The position numbers and the translations under genes were made by a program. Of a DNA stretch of 64,000 bases, positions 22,764 through 35,363 are shown one piece after another (position 1 is the first letter of the stretch; each line of letters opens with the position of its first letter). A model generated the notes under the pieces. The model saw only the letters and a program-made list of their open reading frames with translations. It had not been told where the DNA came from and made no database searches. Source of the DNA: Brachionus rotundiformis (Eukaryota > Rotifera > Eurotatoria > Ploima > Brachionidae); contig JAESIW010000129.1 in NCBI GenBank assembly GCA_016802295.1, positions 352,061-416,060 of the forward strand. Direction: 5' to 3'.

Positions 22764-24979
22764 TTATAAAAAGTACCTATAATAATTAGGCTTAAAAGGT
22801 CCTGACTTATTGATTCCTAAAAATTGACATTGATCATCATTTAATTCAGTCAAATGGGCGTCAAATGCTGGTAAATGTAAACTAGCAACATATTCATCCA
22901 TTTTTTTTGGAAGTAAATAAACATCATTTTTATACTTTCCACAAGGAGCATGAAATAAATCAATTAGACCTAAAGCCTTTTATTTTAAATTAAATTTAAA
23001 AATTTTTAAAAATAAATAAAAGAAAAAACTTGGGTTGAAGCAGTAATTGAAACAAAAAAACTTGGAACACTAGAGCAACAGAGATTCATTATACGACCCT
23101 CTGAAATCAATGTGATTCGTTTTCCATTCGGAAATGTTAAATGCTGCACATTTAGTCTTACATCTTCCTAAATTTTAAATAAAATCTATTATTAAAAGTA
23201 AAAAAACAAATACCCATAGAATATCAGAGTTTTGAAGGCTTTCAATGTCAATTTCTGTGTTTGAATGACCCATATTACATAATATGGCTCCTGTTTTTAA
23301 TTTTTCTGCATTTTCACGAGTTATTACTGACTTGTTACCAGTTGCAGTAATAATAATATCAACCTGTTTTATTACTTCTTCTAAACGAACTACTCTAAAT
23401 CCATCCATACTATGAAGACAATGTTATCTCAAAGCCTAATTTGAAAAAAATTTCTTACCATGCTTGAAGAGCACAAATTGGATCGATTTCTGTCACATAA
23501 ATTACACAGCCAACAGCTTTTAACGATTGACAGCATCCCTTACCGACTTCGCCATATCCACATATAACAACTTGCTTTCCACCCAACATAGTATCTGTGC
23601 ATCTTTTTAGTCTTTTGAAGAAAAATTTATATATATTTTAAGTCCACTGATTTGAATTATAAATCTTACGAGTCAATTACAGATTCTTTGCATAAATACA
23701 GGTTATCAAATTTTGTCTAAACAATTAAGTTTTTAGTAATGTAAACTTAAATTTTAATTAAAAATTAAAATCTCCCTAAGGTTTAAATTTGGACTTAAAC
23801 ATTTTCTAAAAATAAAAACAAGGAATCCTATAGAGATTTACTTTAGTTACAGAATCGTTAACATTCATTGCCGGTACACTCAAAAGGCCACTTCGAGACA
23901 TTTGATATAAACGATGAATACCGGTAACACTTTCTTCAACAATACCTCTCAAAGAATTGAAAGTGTTCATAATATGTTTCTGACAATAATAAGTTAAATC
24001 ACCTCCATCATCAAGTATCTTATTAAAAGATAATTACTAATTATTTAGTAAGAATAAGATATTACCATATTTGGATGCCAGTCTGTTGTAGTGTTCATGC
24101 TCAAAGCCTTTGAAATGCACCACCAAAATTCTTCATCGGTCTCATTGGTCCATGCAAAAATCGGAATATTTTCTTGAGCTAAAGCAGCTGCCACTTCATT
24201 TTGGGTTGAATAAATATTACATGAAGCCCATCTAACTTCTGCTCCAAGTCGAATTAATGTTTCAATAAGAACTGCTGTTTGAGCTGTTATATGCGTGCAG
24301 CCTGATATTTTTGCTCCTTTAAGAGGTTTGTCCCCTTCAGCTCTTCTTCTCAAAGACATTAAACCTGGCATTTCTTAAGAATTCTAAAATTAATAAATTT
24401 TCTTTAATAAAATTTAAAATTACCTTGTTCAGCTATTTGAATTTCTTTTCTTCCATGTTCTGCAAAATCAATATTTCTGACGCAAAAGTCTGTAAAATTT
24501 TCTTTATTGACTTGTTCTTTTAGTCTTGGACTAATTTCATCTTCAATATCAGATGCTTCATCTGCTAATTTAAAAAAATAACTTATTCTAGATGATATTT
24601 AATAAGATATAAATATTCTACAATCATAATCTGTTATAGAGTTGTGCTTTTGTGATTCTGATTTAGGATTAGAACTTGTATTTGTAGCTTCTTTTCTTCT
24701 AATATGCTTACTTTCTATAGCATTTGAATTTCGTCGAGAATCTTTATAGCGATATCGATCTGTTATTCTTGGTCGTGATTGCGTTAAAGGAAAATTTACT
24801 GTCATCATATTAAGATTTGAAGGTGAATCGATTGAAGAATTACTACGCAAAAATGATGCCAAGTTTGAAATTTGTGCTGTGCTTTCAATTTTTGGCAATG
24901 GTAGAACATCATTTTTTAAGTTTAAGTTATTCATTCCAATATCTTCACTGTCTCTGGTATTTTGGTTTTTAAAGCTCAT
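22764..24979 (-). CDS. AHCYL1: adenosylhomocysteinase-like protein (AHCYL/IRBIT type)
   Basis: Nine exons: 24979-24622, 24564-24424, 24373-24066, 24018-23842, 23716-23670, 23611-23459, 23409-23214, 23167-23030, 22976-22764. All phases agree; 576 residues. The N-terminal ~125 residues are Ser/Asn-rich and disordered, followed by an acidic DYDSDEASDIEDE stretch, the layout of AHCYL1/2 rather than plain AHCY. The catalytic-type core follows: HITAQTAVLIETL, NIYSTQNEVAAALA, NVNDSVTKTKFDN, the NAD-binding loop GYGEVGKGCC, ITATGNKSV and the C-terminal PKKMDEYVASLHLPAFDAHL. AHCYL proteins bind the IP3 receptor and many transporters and are thought not to hydrolyse S-adenosylhomocysteine efficiently. 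The end reads YYRY plus two extra residues (FL), where the family normally stops after YRY. Confidence 0.92.
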
Positions 24980-25742
24980 ATTACTAAATTCCCTTTTTGT
25001 TTAATGTAAATAATTTTCTATGCTAATTATATTATTAACAATAATTTTCTTTCTGAAAATACAATCTCGGTTTTCAGGAAAATAAGAATGAATAATTTAT
25101 TTTTTAAATTTATTGAATTTTCTTTCAAATAATATGTAAGCTTCAAATTTTTTCAATAAAATTTTGCAAATTGAAATTATCTTAAAATTTAAGTTGATAA
25201 ATTGATTTTGCTTATTTATAATAACCAATTTGGTAAAAATATAATAACTACTGTTCTAATACCGAAAAAATATTAATGAAATACTAGGTATTAGTTCATT
25301 TATATTAAAAACATTTTATAAATGGCTGATATCCTTGATAGTTTAACAATCTCTGCAAAATGCAAAAAATTTGGAATTTTATTAGAGAACCAAATTTGTC
25401 TTATTTAAAATTCAGACTAAATATTATATCTACAAATAATATTTATGATATTTATATAATTATTTATACAATTAACAATGGCTTAAATTTTCTATATAAT
25501 TTATGATTTTTTTTTGTAAAAAGTAAAGAGGTTTTAACTAATATTATATTTAGAAATAATATTTATATTGATAATCAATTAATAATTAATTTTTTTAGAT
25601 AAAATATAAATCAGTAAATGAGTTTATTTCAATTTTAAAATAAATCTTTAAAAAACTCGACAAATCAATATATATTTAAAGTGATACCAAAAAAAATATT
25701 TTGATCTTTTATTTTAGAACAAAGTTTAACTAGATTTTATTT
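24980..25742. other. intergenic
   Basis: AT-rich spacer between the AHCYL start and the SRPK stop (same strand). Nothing further seen. Confidence 0.5.
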
Positions 25743-27974
25743 TTAAGACTTTTGAGAATTTTGGTTAATGTTTTCTATTATCGGTGTTTGAATCCAATAA
25801 TGTTTTAAGCAATCTAGTGCTGTGGCTCTTTTTTTAGTATCATAAGTAAGCATTGGTGTTAAGAAATCAGAGAAACTTTTGGCTTTTTCATCTAACCATG
25901 AATATTTTTGGGTCAAAATAGAAATTAGATTCCATGGTCGAAGATTAGTTATATGCTGTAATTCACCTTTGCGATTAAAAAAATCTTTAGAAAACTTCCC
26001 ATTCAAAGCTAAATGCTTTGGGATAGGGCCCAAAAGCTCTATTATATGAGCTAAATGATCTTCATCACGAGAATAATAATCTCCAGAGTGTGGTTCAAAT
26101 AAATAATCACCAGTCGCAAGCTCAAAAGCCATGCAAGCCAAACTCCATATATCTGCTGAAGTATCATATCCAGAACCAATAATTACTTCTAGCGAACGGT
26201 ATTGTCTAGTTTGAATATCTTCTGTGAAATGATGATTCTTAATTTTTTTAAAATTAGAAAATAAAGATTCGTTTTGAATTGTAATTTTTATACTGACAGT
26301 CCAACAAGCATTCCCTAAGTCGGCTAATTTAACTTGTAATTGAGATTCAGTCATAACATTGTTATAAGGCTCTTTTTTAACTTCATTTTCATTTTTCTTG
26401 GATCTTCCTTTAATATTATTGTTATAAAATTTGTATTAAAAATTTAATCATATTTACTCAGATATTTCTCTTCCAAATTTTTAATAACTGAAACTTGTTT
26501 TAATATTTATTTGATTTTGATAATAAAATAATCTTTTAAAAATACTTTTATCAGAAAGAGGCATATCTGGTGATTCTATGTCCATTAAATTTTCTGATTT
26601 GCTCAAAAGCGATTCTTCAAAATTAACATTTGATTCTTCAATTGATTTATTAATGTCTATCGATTCTGTCTTGCTGGTCTAAAATTTATTTTAAATTTAA
26701 AAATTAAACAAATTGATCAGAATACAGCTTCTAATTTTAAAGCCATTTTTTCTTTTTTTTTCAATTTTTTCTTTTTATTCTTGCTCATTTTTATGTTTTC
26801 TTTCTTTAAGGGAACATTAGAAACTAAAATGTTATTGTTAAAATAATTTAATCGTTTTTTATTAAATAATTACTTGCTGACATGTTTGGTTTTATCTCGT
26901 TCTTTAACCAAATTTCTGCTTCATCAGCTAATTCTTTTACATCAGATTCTTCAACACACATTAATACATTTTCTGGTTTTAAATCAGTGTGAATAATTTT
27001 GCATTTAGAGTGTAAATAATGAAGCGCCTCTAAAACCTTTATCTGTTTACAATACTCAGTAAAATTATTTTTTTGCTTACTTGCTTAACAATAATTCTGA
27101 CATTTTCTAATGGAATACCAGAATAATCAGATTTGGTTATTAATTTTAATAAATTATGACCCAAAACTTCGAAAACCATACAAACATCTATTTAAATAGA
27201 ATATATATTTTATATGTAAGCAAGAAATTAATTACGTAATCCATTTGGTCCGAAAATTTTAAAATCATCATACAGTTGAACAGTTTTTAACCTATATGGA
27301 TCGGATGGATCTGTTTCTCGAACCTTTTTTTAAATTCTAGCATGAAAATTTTTAAATTTTTTAATTCGTTATTATTTTATACGCATTTTAGCAATTTAAT
27401 TTCATCAATTGCAGCTTCTGTATAATGTTTGGCACTTTTAACAACTTTTAATGCTACATAACATTGAGATCTGGATAGAAAAATTAGAAAAAAATCCAAT
27501 TTATTATAAAATTACTTTAGATCTCTACTCAACCAAACAGTACTAAAATGTCCCCAACCAACTTTCCGTAAAACTTTATAACGTTCATTGAGTACTTCTC
27601 CTATTTTAAGTGGATGATATCCACCTTTACAATAATCTTTGGAATCTTCTTGTTCTTCATCTTCAGAATCACTATTTTTTTTTGATAATTCTGAATAACA
27701 ATCTGACTTATCATCAGTCTCTATAAAACTATTTTCTATCTTGTCTTTACTTTGATTTAGTTGGTTTAATTTTTGGTCATTTTTAATGTTTAATTTATTT
27801 CTTGAAAAAAAAAGTAATTAAATAAAAAAAGATCAATTTTATTTACTTATTTTGATTGTTATTGTTTTCTTTATTTTTAAACTGAGATTTTTTATTATTG
27901 AGAAGAAGGGAATTTTGTTTAGTAAGTGAATTCTCTTCGGTTGTCCGCTTTTTACGAGCTTGTAGATTAGTCAT
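25743..27974 (-). CDS. SRPK: SRPK-type serine/arginine-protein kinase
   Basis: Eleven exons: 27974-27847, 27800-27516, 27470-27383, 27323-27236, 27187-27081, 27042-26874, 26823-26726, 26678-26546, 26493-26458 (36 nt), 26407-26298, 26237-25743. Phases agree and give 578 residues. The N-lobe has YCKGGYHPLKIGEVLNERY, the glycine-loop VGWGHFSTVWL and VALKVVKSA with the catalytic lysine. The catalytic loop is HTDLKPENVLM, the SRPK form. After a ~130-residue Lys/Glu/Ser spacer (the divided kinase core of SRPKs) come the DLGNACW magnesium motif and HHFTEDIQTRQYRSLEVIIG. SRPKs phosphorylate RS domains of splicing factors and control their nuclear entry. The 60-nt segment 26238-26297 is an in-frame intron (GTCAGT...TTAAG), so an unspliced reading would insert about 20 residues into the activation segment. 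Confidence 0.93.
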
Positions 27975-28979
27975 ATATGAGGTGGACACTAGAATAATGA
28001 AAAAATTTAGAATTAATGATTGATAAAATTATATATTTTGAGAATATTAATTTATTTTAAAAATTTTAAAAAATTCTAGAAATATAAATTTTTGAAAAAT
28101 TTAGATGATAAATTATGTGATTTAAATTTTGAAATTTTATAAATTCTTAATATGATATTGTTGCAAATCTAATTTAATTTTATTATCATTCATGCTTCTT
28201 ATTGTAATTTTAAGACCATTAATAATGCAATTTTAAAGATATAGATATATTTTTTTTTTATATTTTTACATAATAATTTCCAATTATTGGAGGAAAAAAA
28301 ATTTTATTTCAAAAATAATCATATTGATTAGTTTTTTGTTCAACCTTTAAACTCATTTTCCACCTGTTGTATTTTAAAAATTTTATTGAAATTTTAGTGT
28401 CTGAAATATAATAACTGTTTAATTGTTTTACTAAGCATAAGTAGTAGTTCAACTTTTGGAAAGCCATGGCATTAAATTAGACTGTTTTGTTAATTCATTT
28501 GGTTTTAAAACTAAGTTTTATAAGCCTTTAGATTTATGCATAATTTTGGCTCTACACATTAATTAATCAAAGTATTGATATGCAGGATTAAATTATGCAT
28601 AATATTTTTCTCATAATTTTAATAAATTTTAGTTTTTAATTAAAAAAAATCTATTATTGTTTTAACATTTTAATAACGTTTTTAATTGGACGACCTTTTA
28701 AATTCTAAATTTGCTCAAATGACATTGACACTGATCGAAATCACCATGTAAATTATCAAAAATGTACAACAAATAAAAAAGAAAGCGAAAAATAAATTCC
28801 CTATTTTATTTAATGTATGTATGTACTCAAATATTTTAAATAACATAAAATCGACCAGAGAATTTTTTAAAGCGAAATCATATTTAAATACTTTCAAAAT
28901 CGAATTTCTTTTTCATTTGATTAATCTAAAAATTTCTTTTTTGTAGAAATATCATACTTTCAACCGTTTCATAAACAGA
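27975..28979. other. divergent promoter region between SRPK and POC1
   Basis: About 1 kb of AT-rich sequence between divergent ATGs. A 60-codon minus frame at 28715-28897 shows no family signature. Confidence 0.5.
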
Positions 28980-31193
28980 ATGGTAAATTTTTTAATAAAA
29001 TATTATACAAACAGTTTTTATAGTAGTTTTTCTAGGAAGACCCATCATTAGATAGACATTTTAAAGGACACAAAGATGCTGTCACTTCTCTGGATTTTAG
29101 TCCAAATACTAAACAATTAGGTTTTTAAGATTACGATATTTTTAAATAATTAATTTAATTTGAATCTAATTAAGCGTCTGGATCGCTAGATTCATGCTTA
29201 ATGGTGTGGAATTTTAAGCCTCAGACAAGAGCTTATCGATATGTTGGACATAAAGTAATATATTTATAAATATGTATAATTAAAAAAATATTTAATATTA
29301 TTACAGGACGGTATTTTGTCAGTCTGTTTTGCTCCTTCAGGTCAATTGGTAGCATCGGGTTCAAGAGATAAAACTGTGCGACTTTGGATACCTGGAGCGT
29401 ATATATTTAGAAAAAAAAATTTAAATTTTAGAAATTTTTTTTCCATTAAGAAAAGGTGAATCAACTGTTTTTAATGCTCACTCAGCTTCAGTAAGATCGG
29501 TTGATTTTTCTTCAGATAGTCATTACATTTTAACTTCATCTGATGATAAAACAATAAAAGTAAATATCAATAATATCAAATATCTTTAATTTTTATATAC
29601 CACTTAAGTTATGGTCGTTAAATCGTCAAAAATTTCAGTTATCATTAAATCAACATTCGAATTGGGTTCGATGTGCCAAGTAAACTATTTTTTTGATAGT
29701 TTCATAGTTTGAATTTTTTAAAATCTAGACATTTGATTTTGTTTTTAATTTTAATAAGTTCAATCAAAATTAATTTATTTAAAAAAAACAAAATTATCTT
29801 AAATTAATTATTTAATGAATTATTTTTAAATTTAACATAAATTAAGTCACTTAAAAATTAAATTATTATAGATTCTTGTAATTTCGTAATTAGTTTTAAG
29901 AATTATACCATTTAAATCTATTTTAGGTTTTCTGATGACGCACGTTTAATTGTAAGTTCATCTGATGACAAAACAATTAAACTTTGGGATAGAAACTCCA
30001 AAGAATGTATACACACATTTAACGAATATAATGGATTCATAAATAATGTCGCTTTTCATCCAAGCAGCACCTTTATTGCTGCAGGATCAACAGATTCTAC
30101 AGTTAAAATTTGGGATATTCGAACATTCAAACTAATACAGCACTATACAAGTCATACTCAGGCTATAAATTCTATTTCTTTTCACCCTTGCGGAAATTAT
30201 CTTCTAACTGCATCTAATGATTCAACACTTAAGGTTTTTGATCTTTTAGAAGGAAAAATTTTTTATACTCTTCACGGACATCAAGTAAAAAATTTATTTC
30301 AATGATTCATGAAAATAAAATTTAATACAAGGGTTCAGCTCTTGCCGTTGCATTTTCTAAAGGAGGTGATTTTTTTGCCTCAGCTGGAGCAGATGACCAA
30401 GTAATGGTATGGAAAACGAATTTTGATCAAGCTTATGAGGATTTGATCGATACTCGCATTCAAAAACATTCAAATTCAAATCAAGCATTTAATCAATTAT
30501 CTATTTCAAACACCAGACATTGTTTGGGACAGAATAATTCAACTAATAGTAATTATATCATTCATGCTCGGACAAACGATAATTCAGCAGTCTCGTCATC
30601 ATCTTCATCTTCACAGCGAGATCAATCTCCCTTAACAATACCCTTAAATGAGTCGAATTTAAATGACAGTGTCTCAAAAGATTTAGATCCAACCGCAGCA
30701 GCTCTTGTATCTGCTACAGAAGCTCCAAAGCATTTGTTCAGTCAAAATAAACTCAATCCAACTAAAAACTTGGCTAATACCAATCCTTCGGTAATTTCGA
30801 ATGGAAACAGCATATCCAATGTTAGTGAAAAAAGTTCTGGTTCATCTGTAAGCAATGTCTCTATACTAAAAAAGTTGACTTTGGATTCTGAGTCAAGTAA
30901 AGCTAATATTCAATCGAATAATTTAACAAATACTTTGGAACATATCGTACAGCAATTAGACATTTTGACTCAAGTAATTGTTTAAATTTAATACTAGAGT
31001 TCAATATCTTAATATATTTTTACTATAGACCGTAGGTATTATGGAACAAAGATTAAACTATACAGAAAACAAATTACAAGATATTGTAGAAACCAACTCT
31101 ATGAATTCGATATCTAATGGATTTACGAAGAATAATTCATCTAACAAACTAATGAAAATGAGTGCTTCATTAGGAACAGGATTAAGAAATTAA
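28980..31193 (+). CDS. POC1: POC1 centriolar WD40 protein
   Basis: Exons 28980-28982 (ATG only), 29036-29120, 29175-29254, 29307-29398, 29451-29559, 29609-29679, 29927-30284, 30332-30973 and 31029-31193; phases agree, 534 residues. Seven WD repeats start at EDPSLDRHFKGHKDAV and run through LTASNDSTLKVFDL to ADDQVMVWKTNFD. The order and short motifs (SGSRDKTVRLW, SSSDDKTIKLWD) match POC1A/B. A Ser/Asn-rich linker leads to the conserved C-terminal helix (TLEHIVQQLDILTQ then TVGIMEQRLNYTENKLQDIV), the Poc1 motif. POC1 stabilises centriole and basal-body triplet walls. The start codon stands alone in exon 1, followed by an intron of 53 nt. An AATAAA lies at 31407-31412, about 215 bp after the stop. 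Confidence 0.95.
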
Positions 31194-31515
31194 CCAAATA
31201 TTGTTTTTAACTAAAAATTAATTTTTAAAATTATTCTGGCAATTCCAAATTTAATTAATTCGAATTGCTTAATTTCGCAGTTTTAATAATTTCAGGTATA
31301 ATAATTATTCCAGTTCCTTTTCTTAATTAATCTGAAAAAATTGCCTTGTTGCATTAAATCTTATTTTTGTAAATAAAAAAATTAAAACATTTAAATGAAT
31401 TGCCAAAATAAACTTCATTTTGAAAATAAATAAATTTTTTTAAATATTATTAAATACTTGTTTTAATAAGCTGTATATATATTTCAAGAAATAGCTAATC
31501 TTGAAAAAATAACGA
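31194..31515. other. 3' UTR of POC1 and spacer before TMEM42
   Basis: Contains the AATAAA at 31407-31412. The next + gene begins about 100 bp after it, which is close enough to raise the question of linked transcription. Confidence 0.5.
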
Positions 31516-31968
31516 ATGAAAATTATATGTTGTTTTTTTAAAGTGAATTATAGAATAAAAATCAATGTTATATTTTATTCGTTTGTAGCTGGACTTCTTG
31601 CATGTTTAGTCTCTCTTTTTGTTAAATTTGCACTTAATATCGATAATTTTATTATAATCAAAACTGGATATCTAAAATTTATTTTTCAAATCGGATTTAT
31701 AATATTAAGCTTTGTATTTAATAGCTTTATGTGGCTTTTTTTTTCAAAAAGCCTAAAAGCAAGTTCAACTTCGTTATTCTCAACTTCTTTAAATAAATTT
31801 AGCAACTTTATTTTTTCAGCTTTTTTTGGTTATACTATTTTAAACGAAAATTTAAATCTAATACGGTGGGGTTCCGGTCTCGTGATATTAACAATTGGAA
31901 TATTTATTATTGGTCAACAAAACGAATTCAGAAAAAATGCAAAAATCAAAATATCAAAAAGTAAATAA
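31516..31968 (+). CDS. TMEM42: TMEM42-like EamA-type membrane protein
   Basis: A single exon of 150 residues with four hydrophobic segments: VIFYSFVAGLLACLVSLFVK, FIFQIGFIILSFVFNSFMWL, the FIFSAFFGYTIL region and GSGLVILTIGIFIIG. The FNSFMWLFFSKSLKASSTS motif and NEN(L)N...RWGSG ending match the half-size EamA/DMT-type protein TMEM42 (about 159 residues in vertebrates), whose function is unknown. The tail is short and basic. Its last 32 bp overlap the first in-frame ATG of the STOML1-like gene in another frame. The start ATG at 31516 has stops close upstream in frame. Confidence 0.8.
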   Translation: MKIICCFFKVNYRIKINVIFYSFVAGLLACLVSLFVKFALNIDNFIIIKTGYLKFIFQIGFIILSFVFNSFMWLFFSKSLKASSTSLFSTSLNKFSNFIFSAFFGYTILNENLNLIRWGSGLVILTIGIFIIGQQNEFRKNAKIKISKSK

Positions 31969-33541
31969 ATATGAAAAAGAAATTCTCATTAATGACAAAA
32001 TTCAAAATGAAACTGAAAATATAAATAATGAACAAATAGTCTTTGATTACAAATCAATTTACGATTTTAAATCAATTTACAGTTACAATCAATCAAATTC
32101 ATTTCTTAAATATAATGATTTGAGATTCGAACATTGTATGTTTTATTCTATCAAACCATAAACCATAATCATTTAATAAATAAAATATCAATTTAGCGAC
32201 AAAAACTTTAAAAGGAAAGGAAAAATTAATAAATTTTATCATCTTGGGAATGTGTTTTACAATTTTTTTTATATTTTTACCATTTTCACTTTTGTTTTGT
32301 TTAAAGGTAAATTTATTATTATTTTTTTTCATACTATATGTTTAATTAGAAAGTCAGGCAGACTGAAAGAATGGTAGTTTATAGACTTGGTCGATTGATT
32401 GAATCACCTTATGAACCAGGATATTATATATTATTTCCGTTCATTGATAGCTATAAACGTCATAGTATTGTACAAAAAGAACTTTATATTCCAAATCTAC
32501 AGGTATTTTTAAATATAAATAATAAATTTTAATGACTTTAAAAAGATAATTACCTTTGAAACTTCAATAATTGACTTGTCAACGGTTATTCGTTACAAAA
32601 TTGAGGACATAATAAAAATGACTAATTCACTTCAAGATTCTAACGTATTACTAAAATCAATTAGTAGAGGGATTTTAACTAATTTAGCTTCAAAAAAAAA
32701 CATTAATAAAATCGAAAATGATAAAGCATACTTTATACAAGAATTCAGAGTAATTTTTTTAGAAATATAATAAATCATTTAATTATACTCAAAAGGATAT
32801 TTTGAATGAAAATGTTAAAAAATGGGGTATTGAAATTCTAGATATTGATATGTAATTAAACATACAAATAGATAATCATCATTAAAAAAAAATTTTTTCT
32901 TTAGATCAATAAATGGAATTTTTAAGAATGAAAATTCAGACGGTGAAGATCCAGCTTTAAAAACATTATCAACGATATTTAAAAGCATTTTTAGAACAAC
33001 AACAAAAGAAAATAATTCAGATTCTGTAACAGGATTCCAAGGCCAAGATTTTTTATCATTGGTCCAAAGCATGATACCGATTGTAAATCCTCAACATGAC
33101 CAAAAAGAAGCTAATAATAAAATGGTAGATGAAAGCATATACAAAACATATAGCGAGTCGGAATATGAACCTTACAAGTTATTGAGAATTATTGAACCTT
33201 TAATTACTGACGATTTAGTTAAAGAAATATCTAAGGTTTACGAGTTTCATATAAAGAGAGAAGATAAAGATCAAGAGAAAATAAATAATTTTCAAGTTTT
33301 TCATTTAGACATTAAAAATAAAATCACAAACCGAATTTCAATTGGAAACAATATTTTCCCCAAAGCTGATTGTATAATAAAACTAACAAATGAATCGTTA
33401 AATGATTTACTTAATGATAATTTAAAGCCTTTTTCAGCTTACTTATCAGGAAAGATAGAAATTGAAGGGGATTTACAAGATGTTTTAAAGTTAAAAAAGC
33501 TCTTTAGTAAAATACCAGGAAATTTCAATAAAAAAAATTAA
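31937..33541 (+). CDS. STOML1: stomatin-like protein 1 (STOML1/UNC-24 type) with SCP2 domain
   Basis: Exons 31937-32135, 32197-32306, 32350-32502, 32546-32749, 32796-32851 and 32905-33541 agree in phase and give 452 residues. A cytosolic N-terminus (with an LKYNDLRFEHS segment) precedes one hydrophobic hairpin-type segment (FIILGMCFTIFFIFLPFSLL). The stomatin/SPFH core begins with RQTERMVVYRLGRLIESPYE and contains LFPFIDSYKR and IIDLSTVIRYKIED. The C-terminal ~110 residues form an SCP2 sterol-carrier-like domain (FHLDIKNKITNRISIG, LTNESLNDLL, AYLSGKIEIEGDLQD). The stomatin + SCP2 fusion is diagnostic of STOML1/UNC-24, which regulates membrane cholesterol transfer and acid-sensing or mechanosensory channels. 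The only in-frame ATG lies inside the TMEM42 frame, so the true 5' end may be a trans-splice site (an AG at 31930-31931 sits just before it) or an unseen exon. Confidence 0.9.
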
Positions 33542-35363
33542 AAAATTGCATTATATAAATTTGAAACCTAATGAAAATGATAATTTTTTCAGAATTATAG
33601 AATTTATGTTGTAAAAAAAAACAATCATATATGACTTTAAATATGATATTTGTTTAATAAATAAATTAAAAAAATTGTTTTGATTTATAAGTTCTTAATA
33701 TTTTGTATCATTTAAAACACAAAGTTTCTATCTATGTAATAATAATTAAAAAGCATCCTTAGAAAATCATCATTTAATTAGATAAAATTGTAAATGATAA
33801 CAAAAAACTATAATCCAGTGAAAAAGTGGATTATCATTAACATTATAATTATATAATATTAAAATATATGGATAAAAAATTTCAAACTTTTTTATTTAAA
33901 AAAAATAAATTTTATATTTGATCTCTTTTATTTTATTATTGAAATAAAATCGATTAAATAACTATTTAAAATATGTAAAATCATTCTAATTAGCTGTATT
34001 TGTAGACTAAAAATCTAAAATATCAATTTATGATAAAAAGAAACATTTTTAAGTGGATATTCTAAATTCAAATTGTTAAAATTATATTCAATTAAGTTTT
34101 TTTTGCTCAAAATAAATAAACAATCTAATATATTGGTCAAAATAAATCCTTAATCAGAATATTATTTCTTTATAATGACAATCTACAAAAAGATCCCGAG
34201 ACATTTATATTAATGCTAAGAATACCTTATATCAATCATATTCAGCAATAAAAGGAGAATAAAATTAGTTTTTCTCATAAGCCTCTAACCATGCAAAAGA
34301 TGTCAGATTTTATCCTGTTTAATCAAGTTGTTTTGTTATCGAATCGTAAATATTCATTAAAAGACAGAAACTATTTGTTGACATATATATTGCAATTATA
34401 GGTATTAGATAATTAATAGACGACATCTCCTTGACTGGTATACCGGGATAAAAAAACTCCTCTAGAAAACAAAACAAAAATAAAGGCCAGTATCTCTTCT
34501 TTGCTAAATGAACATGTAGGATCAACAGACCATTTTGACTATGGTGATATCAAAGATTCCTAAAAAAAGTCGACAAACAAGTGCCATCTACTCTTGAAGC
34601 AGCTTAACTAGTAGAGCCAGTTTTTTTATGAAATTAATTCTTTTTCTAACACTAGTTTCATCACCGTCATTTAAAAAAGTTCAAATAACACCAGTTTTGA
34701 AGTTTTGTCGTTATTTCTAAATAGTCCCAAAGTGTTTTTTATGCTTTAAAATAAATAAATTTTTTTCTTATGCGTAAAAATTTTCACATTATTCAATAAA
34801 TCTAATTTATCAAATTAAAATGGTTAAAAAGGTTTTTGAATAAAAAAATTAATTTAATTTATATTGTTATTTGTTAAATAAGGAGTTTTATCATCGAAAA
34901 AATAAAATCGGGATTAATCGATAGATTAGGATGGAGAGTGGCACATGATTTTTTATATATTTTATAATATTTTTGAGCGTTTCAATGTCAAAACAGCTTG
35001 TATGTAAAAAATTAAAAATTATATTGTTAATGTTAATGTGAAAATTTAGCCGGCGTCAAAACTTGAACCGGTTTTAATCCTTTTAAAGATATATTCTTTA
35101 TCTATCTTTTCAAAATTAACTAAAGAACTTAAAAAAAACACCCACTTAATTTATAATTTTCAGTCTTATAAGAAAGATTAAATCGTATAATATTTTGAGA
35201 GTAAAATTTTTATAAGTTGGCGATTTTGAAATTTACACTGGCTAATTTTATTGAAAAATAACTCTCTAAAAACCATAAAGGATTAGAATGGGAGGATGGA
35301 AATACTATTTAAGTTTTATAAATTTTAAACATTTTAAAAATTAATTCCCAAATTATAAACAAA
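33542..35363. other. intergenic, 1.8 kb
   Basis: Mostly AT-rich and without a lasting frame. A patch at about 34180-34640 is more complex and may be an old repeat. The 68-codon minus frame at 34319-34525 has no recognisable motif. Confidence 0.5.

Noticed and set aside
28715..28897. 60-codon minus frame with hydrophobic stretch
   Set aside because: Short AT-rich frames often look hydrophobic; no further support.
34319..34525. 68-codon minus frame
   Set aside because: No recognisable motif and no splice partners; possibly inside an old repeat.
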